Of a stretch of DNA of 18,804 bases, positions 1 to 7,267 are shown piece after piece. This DNA comes from JAMCZU01 sp964479405. Lineage in GTDB: Bacteria; Patescibacteriota; UBA1384; UBA12157; JAENIV01. The translations under genes were made by a program, and so were the position numbers. Under the pieces are notes generated by a model. It did not search any database. It saw only the letters and a program-made list of their open reading frames with translations, and had not been told where the DNA came from. The stretch is from assembly GCA_964479405.1 (NCBI GenBank), contig CAYZMA010000020.1, forward strand, positions 1-18,804, written 5' to 3'. Position 1 is the first letter of the stretch; each line of letters opens with the position of its first letter.

Positions 1-995
1 AAATATGTAGAAACTTCCTCGGCGGTTTTCTTATCCTTCTCTAATAATTCTTTTCCGATATTTTCTGCGAGCGTGCTATTGAGAGTCAAATCTTTTTTAT
101 TATGATAGGAAGTGCCAATAAATCGCTTTCGGAAATCACTTAAATCTTTTGTGTATTCCAACCACAAAGCAGTGAGCTGGTGTAAATCAGCATATTCGTA
201 GGAGGTAACATATGGTGGTGAGGTAACGATCAAACTAACACTGTTATCTTTAGCAGGGATCGTTCTTGCGTCTGTGCAAATTACTTTACTTGGAACTTCT
301 AAATAACCTTTTTCTGATAGCATTTCAAATAATCGTGCATTGCCTCGCAACATCATTTTTATTTGCTTCAAAAATGTTTTAATTGGTTCTGATGGTTTCT
401 TCTCAAAGTCTCTTGTAGGCTTATTACTTTTCTGTAACCATATTGAGCAATTTTTAAGAATATTTGAAAATCCACAAAAGAAAAAATCTTTAATATCTTG
501 ATTTTTTATTTTTGAAATCTCGGCAAATATAAAAGCGAGTTTTCTTTTTTCTTCAGGCTTGAACCAATAATCAATCCTTTCATGTTCAGGGGCTTTTACT
601 TTTGTTTTTTCGTTATAAGTTTCCAATCTCTTTTGAAAAATAGTGAACTCCTTTTCAATTTCGACTGGATTAATTGCTGTGATTTTTGCTTTTGTAATTA
701 AAACAGCAACAGGGTTAATGTCAACAGCAATCGAGGGTCGTCCCATTACTTTTGATTCAACAAGAGTTGTGCCGCAACCACCAAAAGGATCAACAATCAG
801 GTCTCCTTCTTTTGTATATTTTTCAGTCAAGCGAGAAACGATTTGAGGAATAAATTTCGCTGGATAACGATGATAACCATGAGTAATGTATGCAGTATCT
901 TTTCTAGTTTTATTTGAAAATGACCAAGAATGATCAATTTTATTTTCTTTTTTAGATATTTTTCTATTTTGTCGCAAAGATATTGTATTAAACAT
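1..995 (-). CDS. Amino-DNA methyltransferase (m4C/m6A type), N-terminal part
   Basis: This is the N-terminal 331 residues of a gene that runs off the left edge. It is a SAM-dependent DNA methyltransferase that modifies an exocyclic amino group on DNA. An HGYHRYPAKF segment at residues 39-48 matches the YPAKF motif of these enzymes. The SAM-binding motif DPFGGCGT is at residues 69-76, and the catalytic motif TSPPY at 258-262. SPPY is most common in N4-cytosine enzymes but also occurs in N6-adenine ones. Motif I precedes motif IV by about 190 residues, leaving room for a target-recognition region between them. I chose the ATG at 995; no strong ribosome-binding site is visible. It begins 8 bp after the phosphoglycerate mutase stop on the same strand, so it is probably co-transcribed with the glycolytic genes. 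Whether a restriction partner follows cannot be seen. Confidence 0.85.
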   Translation of the reverse strand, partial: MFNTISLRQNRKISKKENKIDHSWSFSNKTRKDTAYITHGYHRYPAKFIPQIVSRLTEKYTKEGDLIVDPFGGCGTTLVESKVMGRPSIAVDINPVAVLITKAKITAINPVEIEKEFTIFQKRLETYNEKTKVKAPEHERIDYWFKPEEKRKLAFIFAEISKIKNQDIKDFFFCGFSNILKNCSIWLQKSNKPTRDFEKKPSEPIKTFLKQIKMMLRGNARLFEMLSEKGYLEVPSKVICTDARTIPAKDNSVSLIVTSPPYVTSYEYADLHQLTALWLEYTKDLSDFRKRFIGTSYHNKKDLTLNSTLAENIGKELLEKDKKTAEEVSTY

Positions 996-1003
996 AATCT
1001 TTT

Positions 1004-2566
1004 CTATTCTATCAGACTTTTGCCGGTCATGTCTTTTGATACCGGTAAATTCATAATTTTTAAGATGGTAGGCGCGATGCAACACAAGGCAAGGCTGTCT
1101 TTACTGTTAGTATTTTGTAGTAGGGGATTTTGGAATTGAGGATTATCTGAAATAAGTAAAAATGGGACTGGGCTAATTGTATGTTCAGTGTGAGGTTCGC
1201 CGGTGTTAGGATTGATTTTTTGTTCGGCATTGCCGTGGTCGGCGGTAATAATAATGACTCTTTTTTCTGGCAATGCAGATTTAACAATTTTACCTAAACA
1301 TAAATCAATGAATTCACAAGCTTTAGTAGTTGCTCTAATACTACCGGTATGACCAACCATATCGGCGTTAGCAAAGTTTATGACAATAAAATCATAGTGT
1401 GAAAATTTTTTTAAAACTGTATTGGTAATTTCTTCAGCGCTCATTTCTGGTTTCAAATCGTAGGTGGCAATTTTAGGTGAAGGGATTAAAATTTGATCCT
1501 CGCCCGGAAAAGGTTTTTCTTGCCCACCATTGAAAAAATAGGTTACATGGGCGTATTTTTCTGTTTCGGCAATATGGAGTTGTTTTAAATGGTGATCCGA
1601 AATAATTTTAGCCAGAGGGTCTGGAATTATAGTAGGGCGGAAAACAACATGAACCGGTAATTTTTCTTCAAATTCTTCATGAAAAGCAAAGGTAGAAAAA
1701 TAAATATTGGGTAGATATTTTTGTCGTTCAAATTGGCGAAAATTTTTCTTTGAAAATGCCCAAGTTAATTCTCTTGTCCTATCGGAGCGGAAATTAAAGA
1801 AAATGACACTGTCTTGGTCGCCAATAGGGACGAATTTTTTATCAGAAGTTTCAATGACTGTCGGGACAATAAATTCGTCATATTGACCTTGGCGATAAGC
1901 TTCGGAAATGGCTTTTTGAGGTGATTCGGCTCTGGGACCAATGCCTAAAGTTAAAACATCGTAGGCTTGTTTTATTCTGGGCCAGCGATTGTCCCGATCC
2001 ATAGCGTAATATCGGCCCATAATTGATTCAATTTGACCGATTTTAACAGTGTCAATTTTTTCTTGAAGCTGGGCAAGATACGACAAAGCTTTCATTGGAT
2101 CAGTGTCGCGACCGTCGGTAATCATATGAATATAGACGCGATTAAAATCTTGTTTTTTAAGGAGGTCAAGTAAAGCGAAAAGTTGTAAAATGTGCGAATG
2201 AACCCCGCCGTCGGAGACAAGACCAATTAAATGAATATTGCCTTTGCTGTCTTTGGCTTTTTGAATTGCTTCCAAAAGAATAGGATTTTTAAAGAAAGTG
2301 CCATCTTCAATCATTAAATTAATACCGGGTAAGTTTTGTTTGACAATTTGACCGCAACCAATATTTAAGTGTCCAACCTCCGAATTACCTGGTTCATGAC
2401 GAGGCAGACCAACGGCTTCTTCAGATGCTTTTAAGGTTGTATGGGGATATTTGCGCCAATAATGATTAAAATTTAAGGTTTCAGCTGTTTCAATAGCATT
2501 GCCACCCCAAGCTGGTGCCACTCCCCAACCATCTAAAATTATTAAAATAACTTTATTACTATTCAT
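1004..2566 (-). CDS. gpmI: 2,3-bisphosphoglycerate-independent phosphoglycerate mutase
   Basis: This cytosolic enzyme interconverts 3-phosphoglycerate and 2-phosphoglycerate, using a phosphoserine intermediate and two divalent metal ions. At 520 residues it is a normal length. The first metal site is DGWG at residues 12-15, and the catalytic serine is S62 in GNSEVGHLNIG. Family motifs follow in order: SDGGVHSH, DGRDTDP, GRYYAMDRD, NFRSDRTRE, a NADMVGHTG metal motif, TADHGNAE, and a C-terminal PHTEHT. All expected catalytic segments are present, so it should be active. It lies two bases after the enolase stop, in the direction isomerase, enolase, mutase, methylase. It is probably translationally coupled to enolase, because its own ribosome-binding site is weak. 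Confidence 0.97.
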   Translation of the reverse strand: MNSNKVILIILDGWGVAPAWGGNAIETAETLNFNHYWRKYPHTTLKASEEAVGLPRHEPGNSEVGHLNIGCGQIVKQNLPGINLMIEDGTFFKNPILLEAIQKAKDSKGNIHLIGLVSDGGVHSHILQLFALLDLLKKQDFNRVYIHMITDGRDTDPMKALSYLAQLQEKIDTVKIGQIESIMGRYYAMDRDNRWPRIKQAYDVLTLGIGPRAESPQKAISEAYRQGQYDEFIVPTVIETSDKKFVPIGDQDSVIFFNFRSDRTRELTWAFSKKNFRQFERQKYLPNIYFSTFAFHEEFEEKLPVHVVFRPTIIPDPLAKIISDHHLKQLHIAETEKYAHVTYFFNGGQEKPFPGEDQILIPSPKIATYDLKPEMSAEEITNTVLKKFSHYDFIVINFANADMVGHTGSIRATTKACEFIDLCLGKIVKSALPEKRVIIITADHGNAEQKINPNTGEPHTEHTISPVPFLLISDNPQFQNPLLQNTNSKDSLALCCIAPTILKIMNLPVSKDMTGKSLIE

Positions 2567-2568
2567 AT

Positions 2569-3741
2569 TTAGTTCTTTTGCAATTCCTTGCTAATTTCTT
2601 CAATTCTTTGATATTTAACGAGCCTTTCGTGAGCAGTGGGGGCGCCGGATTTTAGAAATTCAGCCCCAATGCCGACAGCTAAATCGGCAATAAAACTATC
2701 CGATGTCTCGCCGGAGCGATGAGAAACAACGCTGACATAATGAGCCTCGTGGGCAATTTTTACCACTTCCATCACTTCGGTTAAAGTACCGACTTGGTTA
2801 GGTTTAATAATAATGCCGTTGGCAACAAGCTGGTTGATGCCTTTTTCAAGTAATTTCTTATGGGTAGCAAATAAATCATCGCCAATAAGAAGAAATGGTT
2901 TTTTGAGTTCTTCAAGTTCTAATTTTAATTGACCGAAACGTTCCCAATCTTCTTCACCAAAAGGGTCTTCCAGTGAAAAAAGATTATATTTTTGAAAATT
3001 TTCTAAAATTTGAATGTTGGTCATTCGGCAATTATTACCGGCAATGTCCAGTCCCAATTTGATTTCACCAGAAATATCGGCTTTTTCAACCGCTTCGCTT
3101 AAAATTTGCAATGCTTTTTCATCGTTTTCAAGCTCCGGAGCAAAAGCGCCCTCTAAACCAATAGTGTATTTAATATTTTTCTCTTTCAGTCTTTCTTCCA
3201 CCGAATGCCAAATATTAATGCCGTCGGCTAATTCGCCAATGTAAAGAAATTCTTGAATACAAAGACTGCTTTCCGTTTCTTTGGCGTGCTTGCCACCGCA
3301 AAACATCACCATCATTGGGGTAGGAATTTTTGGCGAAATTTCAACACCAGAAATCTTACGAAATAATTTATTTAAATAAAGATATAAAGGGATTTTTTGG
3401 TCTAAAGCCGATACGCGCGAAACGGCTAAAGAAACGCCCAAAATAGCATTGGCGCCCAAACGGCTCTTATTTCCAGTGCCATCAAGGGCAATCATTTTCC
3501 GATCAATTATTTCTTGATCTTCACTCTTTAGTCCAATTAATTCGGGGGCAATAATTTGATTGATATTTGCGCAAGCCGTATCTACATCAACCAAAGCGGC
3601 TTCTTTGGCGCCGGTTGAAGTGCCGGAAGGTACAGAGTCAATGGCTGTTAAACCATTTTCACTTGTTATTCTAGCCTCAACAGTTGGTTTCCCGCGGGAA
3701 TCAAGAATTTTTTCGGCCGAAATTTTGGTTATTTTACTCAT
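2569..3741 (-). CDS. eno: Enolase, short divergent form
   Basis: Enolase dehydrates 2-phosphoglycerate to phosphoenolpyruvate. The 390 residues fall short of the usual 415-435. Retained features are the serine loop PSGTSTGAKEA (39-49), the GGKHA histidine region (149-153), QEF (163-165), metal ligands D232, E258 (SLEDP) and the GDD at 287-289, the catalytic lysine K313 in ANGIIIKPNQ, HRSGET (341-346) and K364. The usual GDEGGFAP motif reads GLEGAFAP, keeping the glutamate (E197) but not the aspartate. The stretch after the serine loop that normally reads like ELRDGD...GKGV is missing, and the C-terminal KTGS..RSER segment reads KSGAPTAHER. It starts 3 bp after the isomerase stop, with a GGAG ribosome-binding site inside the end of that gene. 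Because the catalytic residues remain, I call a working enolase rather than a non-enolase superfamily member. Confidence 0.93.
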   Translation of the reverse strand: MSKITKISAEKILDSRGKPTVEARITSENGLTAIDSVPSGTSTGAKEAALVDVDTACANINQIIAPELIGLKSEDQEIIDRKMIALDGTGNKSRLGANAILGVSLAVSRVSALDQKIPLYLYLNKLFRKISGVEISPKIPTPMMVMFCGGKHAKETESSLCIQEFLYIGELADGINIWHSVEERLKEKNIKYTIGLEGAFAPELENDEKALQILSEAVEKADISGEIKLGLDIAGNNCRMTNIQILENFQKYNLFSLEDPFGEEDWERFGQLKLELEELKKPFLLIGDDLFATHKKLLEKGINQLVANGIIIKPNQVGTLTEVMEVVKIAHEAHYVSVVSHRSGETSDSFIADLAVGIGAEFLKSGAPTAHERLVKYQRIEEISKELQKN

Positions 3742-3744
3742 TTT

Positions 3745-4815
3745 TTACTCCAAAGGTTTTTCGTCTAATTTATCTTTCAGAAAATTTATTGTTTCAACCG
3801 GACTTGGGGCGACATTGTTTAGCATGCTTAAGTAAAAAGAAACATAATCGCCAAAATGAATTGTTTGTAGAATTTCAGCCAGTGCCGTAGGAGAGGGTTC
3901 AAGCATAACATAATCGTAATCTATCCGACTTTTTTGAAGAATTTGAGCGGTAATGTTTTGACGCAATCTATTTCGCGGATGATCAAATTTTGATTGCAAA
4001 ATTATCACAAAAATCTTTGATCTTAAATCTTTAGGAAATTTTAAACCGACCAAAGAGTTATGGTTTAACTCGGGAATTATTTCATAATAAGAAGCAGTTT
4101 TAGCATTTTCATTAAATTCGCCTTTCCATCGTCGCGCCACTTCCGAAAGAACGCCGGAACCATAAATTATTGGAATTTTATCCGTTAAACGTTCGGCTAG
4201 TATTTTCGCGTTGTTTTGACTTTGAGGCACATTGGTATCAATTTTCTTTTGCAAACCTTTAAGAAGAATAATTGCTTCGCGGAAATCGTCATCTTTTAGT
4301 TCAATAATATTTAGTTTAGCAAAAATGGCTAAAATACTGATTAAAGTATAGCCCAAAGCGGCTCTTGGTTCACTGCCATAATTTATTTTATAGTATGGAT
4401 TGCGATAATTGGTAGAAAGGGAAGCGACTTTTCCGCCGGTAGAAATAACAACAATTTTATTGGTTTTTTCAGATGCTTGTTTGTAAGACGAAATGGTTTC
4501 TTCGGTATTACCGGAATAACTGGTAATAATTACCAAAGTGTCTTTATTTACAAAACCGGGAATGTCGTAATCGGCTGAAGTAACAATCGGAATTTCGGCA
4601 AATTTAGCCAAACTGGCCGATATTGCTCCGCCAATACCAGAACCACCCATGCCGCAAAGCAAGACGCTTTTAGCTTGAATAAAGCTAGTAGGCAAGGGAA
4701 ATTTTTTAAAATCTTCCCAACATCGTTCGCATTGTTCTGGAAATTCTTGAGTATTTCTTAAAATATTGTCTTCGTCAAGTTTTTGAATTTCCGCTAAGCT
4801 GTCAATATTGGCCAT
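3745..4815 (-). CDS. Bifunctional phosphoglucose/phosphomannose isomerase
   Basis: This SIS-fold isomerase interconverts glucose-6-phosphate and fructose-6-phosphate, and usually also mannose-6-phosphate, at the entry to glycolysis and sugar-nucleotide synthesis. The 356 residues carry CGMGGSGIGG (54-63) and ITSYSGNTEETI (97-108), the phosphosugar-binding SIS signatures. Residues matching the known active site of archaeal and bacterial bifunctional enzymes are R151 in EPRAALGY, E236 in GEFNENAK, H252 in ELNHNS, and K347 near the C terminus. This is the PGI/PMI family, not classical Pgi. It heads the minus-strand operon. The ATG is preceded by a near-perfect AGGAGG six bases upstream and by an extended -10 promoter. 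Confidence 0.92.
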   Translation of the reverse strand: MANIDSLAEIQKLDEDNILRNTQEFPEQCERCWEDFKKFPLPTSFIQAKSVLLCGMGGSGIGGAISASLAKFAEIPIVTSADYDIPGFVNKDTLVIITSYSGNTEETISSYKQASEKTNKIVVISTGGKVASLSTNYRNPYYKINYGSEPRAALGYTLISILAIFAKLNIIELKDDDFREAIILLKGLQKKIDTNVPQSQNNAKILAERLTDKIPIIYGSGVLSEVARRWKGEFNENAKTASYYEIIPELNHNSLVGLKFPKDLRSKIFVIILQSKFDHPRNRLRQNITAQILQKSRIDYDYVMLEPSPTALAEILQTIHFGDYVSFYLSMLNNVAPSPVETINFLKDKLDEKPLE

Positions 4816-4843
4816 TTAAACCTCCTTTTATCTAGGTAATTTA

Positions 4844-4871
4844 AATATAACAGACTTGTCTAAAAGGACAA
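4844..4871 (-). promoter_or_regulatory. Promoter of the glycolytic operon
   Basis: Read on the minus strand, a -35 box TTGTCC (4871-4866) is followed after 16 bases by TATATT (4849-4844). A TGn extension precedes the -10 box. Transcription would begin near 4837, about 20 bases before the isomerase ATG. The -35 box lies in an inverted repeat, TTGTC-6-GACAA, shared with the divergent promoter. Confidence 0.75.
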
Positions 4872-4884
4872 GAGGGTGTATATT
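4856..4884 (+). promoter_or_regulatory. Divergent promoter of the orphan gene at 4917
   Basis: TTGTCT (4856-4861), a 17-base spacer and TATATT (4879-4884) make a good housekeeping-type promoter. Its -35 box and that of the minus-strand promoter sit within 16 bp and form the two halves of an inverted repeat, so both promoters cannot easily be bound by polymerase at once. Confidence 0.75.
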
Positions 4885-4916
4885 TTATTTAATCAATCCA
4901 CTTGGAGGTCGGTATT

Positions 4917-5528
4917 ATGAAAGTTTTAGTTGAAGTTCCGATTGAAGATATAGATAATGCCTTACGAGCGCTTGTCTATGCTGGAGTTTCTGTTGGGTCT
5001 CTTGACTTTCTTATTCATCACGCCAATCAGACTCAATCAAACGATTACCGAACTGCCGTTGATTGCATTATTTGTGGAGTTCTTGATGCAATTAGTGAAG
5101 GTGTGATTACCCGATGGGATTTTGATGTTGCCGATACTACTCATCTGCAAAAGATCAAGCAACAAAAAACCCTATTGCCGGATACATGGAATCCTCCATC
5201 AGATTGGATGGATCACGAGAAACGAGCAACTTTCTATGGCATTATTGGATGCTACAGAAGTAAGTGTCATCGGATTGTGGAAAACTTTGTTTTGCGATTC
5301 GGCCAAGCACAGAATATTCACGAAATACGAGCATTAAAAAAAGAAGCCTTGATTCGCGGAATTTTAGTTGATACCGATCTTGGTCTTCAAGAAAACCACA
5401 GTATTGTAGACTCAAAAAAAGTTTTTTCTGCTTATCAAGAGGCGATAAATCTTCTTGTAAGAAAAAAGGGTGATAACAAGTTGTGGTTAATCTACGAAGG
5501 AGATATTCGTAGAGAAATTAGTTTGTAA
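4917..5528 (+). CDS. Orphan 203-residue protein, unknown function
   Basis: I do not recognise this family. The ATG at 4917 is chosen because GGAGG (4904-4908) sits 8 bases upstream; an in-frame TTG at 4902 would put that ribosome-binding site inside the gene. The protein looks soluble, with no signal peptide or clear membrane segment. The start (MKVLVEVPIEDIDNALRAL) suggests a beta strand then helix. A tryptophan-rich middle contains WNPPSDW at about residues 91-97. The 110-127 region has GCYRSKCHRIVENFVLRF with two cysteines and a histidine, too few for a confident metal site. It is a stand-alone unit with its own strong promoter and a perfect terminator, unlike the surrounding operons. That pattern suggests an independently acquired or independently controlled gene. 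Confidence 0.8.
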   Translation: MKVLVEVPIEDIDNALRALVYAGVSVGSLDFLIHHANQTQSNDYRTAVDCIICGVLDAISEGVITRWDFDVADTTHLQKIKQQKTLLPDTWNPPSDWMDHEKRATFYGIIGCYRSKCHRIVENFVLRFGQAQNIHEIRALKKEALIRGILVDTDLGLQENHSIVDSKKVFSAYQEAINLLVRKKGDNKLWLIYEGDIRREISL

Positions 5529-5561
5529 AAAGTCATTAAGAACAATCAGATAGAACGATTT

Positions 5562-5594
5562 AAGGAAGTAGCTAATCAGTTACTTCCTTTTTTT
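5562..5594 (+). terminator. Intrinsic terminator after the orphan gene
   Basis: A perfect 9 bp stem, AAGGAAGTA paired with TACTTCCTT, has a 10-base loop and is followed by a run of Ts. It also lies just past the 3' end of the opposing tRNA-Ala. Read from that side it forms the same stem with a poorer T tract, so it may act in both directions. Confidence 0.88.
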
Positions 5595-5601
5595 AAATTT
5601 T

Positions 5602-5673
5602 TGGACCAGGAGGGAATTGAACCCTCTACCTCTTCAATGCGAATGAAGCGTTCTACCGATGAACTACTGGCCC
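5602..5673 (-). tRNA. tRNA-Ala (anticodon CGC)
   Basis: The 72-base cloverleaf is complete. The acceptor stem GGGCCAG pairs with CTGGTCC and contains the G3-U70 wobble pair that defines alanine tRNAs. The D arm has a 4 bp stem, the anticodon stem is CTTCA/TGAAG with loop TTCGCAT (anticodon CGC, codon GCG), and the T arm is GAGGG/CCCTC around TTCAATT. The discriminator base is A. No CCA is encoded, so the tail must be added by the CCA-adding enzyme, unlike the neighbouring tRNA-Leu. Confidence 0.96.
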
Positions 5674-5700
5674 TATAAATATATTTTACTCTGATTTTAA

Positions 5701-5729
5701 TTGAATTTAAAGGGTTTTTATGATATAAA
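5701..5729 (+). promoter_or_regulatory. Promoter of tRNA-Leu and sortase
   Basis: TTGAAT (5701-5706), a 17-base spacer and TATAAA (5724-5729), with a TGn extension before the -10 box. The predicted start lies only a few bases before the tRNA, leaving almost no 5' leader to trim. Confidence 0.75.
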
Positions 5730-5738
5730 TTAATTAGT

Positions 5739-5825
5739 GCCCGAGTGGCGGAACTGGCAGACGCGTACGACTCAAACTCGTATGGTAGTAATACCATGTC
5801 GGTTCGACTCCGACCTCGGGCACCA
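5739..5825 (+). tRNA. tRNA-Leu (anticodon CAA), CCA encoded
   Basis: This is a class II tRNA. The acceptor stem GCCCGAG pairs with CTCGGGC. The anticodon stem TACGA/TCGTA surrounds CTCAAAC (anticodon CAA, codon TTG). A long variable arm, GGTA-GTAA-TACC, is typical of leucine tRNAs, and the T arm is GTCGG/CCGAC. The discriminator A is followed by an encoded CCA (5823-5825). The ribosome-binding site of the sortase gene starts at the next bases. Confidence 0.97.
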
Positions 5826-5835
5826 AGGAGTCATT

Positions 5836-6525
5836 TTGAATGAAAGTTTTTTTAACGAAAGTGATTTTAAAAATCTTTTTTCAGCCGAACAAACTAAGCT
5901 TAAAGCTGAAAAAAAGTCGGGTTTTACTTGGAAAATAGTTTTAAAATTTGCCGGTCTTTTTGCCGGTCTTTTTGTTTTAACTTTTTTTATTATTAATCTT
6001 AACGCTATTTCTAAAAATATTGGTTATTTTTGGCAAGTCCAACTTCAGAAAAAACCTTATCAACAAAATATAGTTGCGCCCACACCTTTGCCAACTCTTG
6101 ATCCTACCGCTTCAGCCCAACTGGTTATTCCCAAAATTGCCGTCAATGTTCCAATTATCTGGAATGTTAGCGAAAGCGAGGTTAATGACAAATTGCTTGA
6201 AGGAGTAGTTCATTCTAAAGATACAGCTTTACCGGGGCAAAAAGGTAATATTTTTATAACCGGCCATTCATCGTATTACTCGTGGGTAGCATCACCTTAT
6301 AAAGACGTTTTTTCTCTTTTGGAAAAATTGGCTCCGGATGATCAAATCTATATTCAATATCAAGGTAAAAATTTTACTTATATTGTTGATAACACTAAAA
6401 TTGTTTCGCCAAACGAACTTTCAGTTTTAGATCAAACATCGGGATACAATTTGACTTTAATGACCTGCGTGCCGGTTGGCACCAATCTTAATCGTTTAAT
6501 AATAACAAGTACGCAAACTAATTAA
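5836..6525 (+). CDS. Membrane-anchored sortase
   Basis: Sortases are cysteine transpeptidases that cleave a sorting signal and join the protein to a surface acceptor. The 229-residue product has an N-terminal cytoplasmic tail, one membrane segment at about 33-54, a linker with a proline-rich stretch (81-90), and an extracellular sortase domain from about 95. The catalytic triad is visible: H144 in ITGHSSYY, C211 in TLMTC, R220 in LNRLII. I chose TTG at 5836 because AGGAG (5826-5830) is 5 bases upstream; the ATG at 5840 is out of frame. The site directly follows the tRNA-Leu CCA and no promoter is visible between them, so the mRNA is probably released from a joint transcript by tRNA processing. 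The pilin or surface substrate is not in this window. Confidence 0.93.
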   Translation: MNESFFNESDFKNLFSAEQTKLKAEKKSGFTWKIVLKFAGLFAGLFVLTFFIINLNAISKNIGYFWQVQLQKKPYQQNIVAPTPLPTLDPTASAQLVIPKIAVNVPIIWNVSESEVNDKLLEGVVHSKDTALPGQKGNIFITGHSSYYSWVASPYKDVFSLLEKLAPDDQIYIQYQGKNFTYIVDNTKIVSPNELSVLDQTSGYNLTLMTCVPVGTNLNRLIITSTQTN

Positions 6526-7225
6526 TATTTTTACCCATTATTTTATCTTGGTCTAGATAGTATATTGTCCGACCGTTATTTTTCAAAGTAAAAGAAGTCG
6601 GAGCAGATGAGCTTAATTTAATAAGTAATTGACTATTTGAGCCATCAATATCAACAACGGCAATCTCATCATTTTGCTGAAAAACAATATGGCTATTGTC
6701 AGAAAAAAGAATAGCACCACTTATATTCTGGGCAAAACGGGTAATTAATTTATCCTGGAAATATATTTCGGAACCGGAAATTTTCAAGTTTCGTGTTTGG
6801 TTTTGAAAATCATTTTTAATATTGTCAGCTGTAATGTTAGTTGGTAAAGCCACTTCTTCCGGATTTTCTAAAAATAGAACAATATTTTGATAAAGACTTG
6901 CTTTGCCTGACTGGACTAAAACTGTTTTTTGCCATGGACGGTAATTTGAAGCCGATACCGTAATATCATAATAACCCGGAGCTAAATCTCTAATTTTCTT
7001 CGGCAAGGTCTGGCTCTCAACTTTACCATTTATTTTTACTTCGGCGCTGTCAGGGACACTGTCAAGAGAAATCATGCCAGTTTGAACAAATTCTAAAGTT
7101 TGCCAGTTGATTTTATAACCATTTACTTTAAGATGAATGCTGGTAGCAATAGCAATAAAAGAAGTAATTAAAACAAACCAAAAAACGCCTAAGCGCACTT
7201 TAGCTTTTATCTCTTTTTTATTCAT
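6518..7225 (-). CDS. PEGA-domain membrane protein
   Basis: A 235-residue protein with a short basic cytoplasmic start, one membrane helix at about 12-30, and a PEGA domain at about 50-117 (ISLDSVPDSAEVKINGK... LAPGYYDITVSASNYRPWQK). PEGA domains are small beta-sandwich modules of surface or S-layer-associated proteins, exposed outside the membrane. The C-terminal part has short repeated beta-like phrases (GAILFSDNSHIVFQQNDEIAVVDIDG) resembling propeller blades, too few for a closed propeller. It converges with the sortase gene and overlaps it by 8 bp at the stops. No ribosome-binding site is seen and the -10 box is only 7 bases from the ATG, so a leaderless mRNA is likely. Substrate or partner is unknown; adjacency to sortase is only suggestive. 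Confidence 0.85.
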   Translation of the reverse strand: MNKKEIKAKVRLGVFWFVLITSFIAIATSIHLKVNGYKINWQTLEFVQTGMISLDSVPDSAEVKINGKVESQTLPKKIRDLAPGYYDITVSASNYRPWQKTVLVQSGKASLYQNIVLFLENPEEVALPTNITADNIKNDFQNQTRNLKISGSEIYFQDKLITRFAQNISGAILFSDNSHIVFQQNDEIAVVDIDGSNSQLLIKLSSSAPTSFTLKNNGRTIYYLDQDKIMGKNIN

Positions 7226-7232
7226 TGATTAT

Positions 7233-7238
7233 ATTATA
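7233..7238 (-). promoter_or_regulatory. -10 box of the PEGA gene (leaderless)
   Basis: A perfect TATAAT on the minus strand lies 7 bases before the ATG at 7225. No GGAG-like sequence is present, so transcription should start at or within a base or two of the start codon. A matching -35 box is poor (TTAAAA at a 17-base spacing). Confidence 0.6.
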
Positions 7239-7267
7239 CAATAATAGAGAAATAATTTTAAATACTT

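Noticed and set aside
5576..5797. Minus-strand frame of 73 codons across both tRNAs
   Set aside because: It is an open frame over tRNA-Ala, the spacer and part of tRNA-Leu with no ribosome-binding site or family resemblance.
5737..5835. N-terminal extension of the sortase frame starting at 5737
   Set aside because: This stretch is the tRNA-Leu gene; the ribosome-binding site at 5826-5830 sets the start at TTG 5836.
6518..6525. Frameshift or truncation at the sortase/PEGA junction
   Set aside because: Both proteins end plausibly; an 8 bp overlap of convergent stops is normal for compact genomes.
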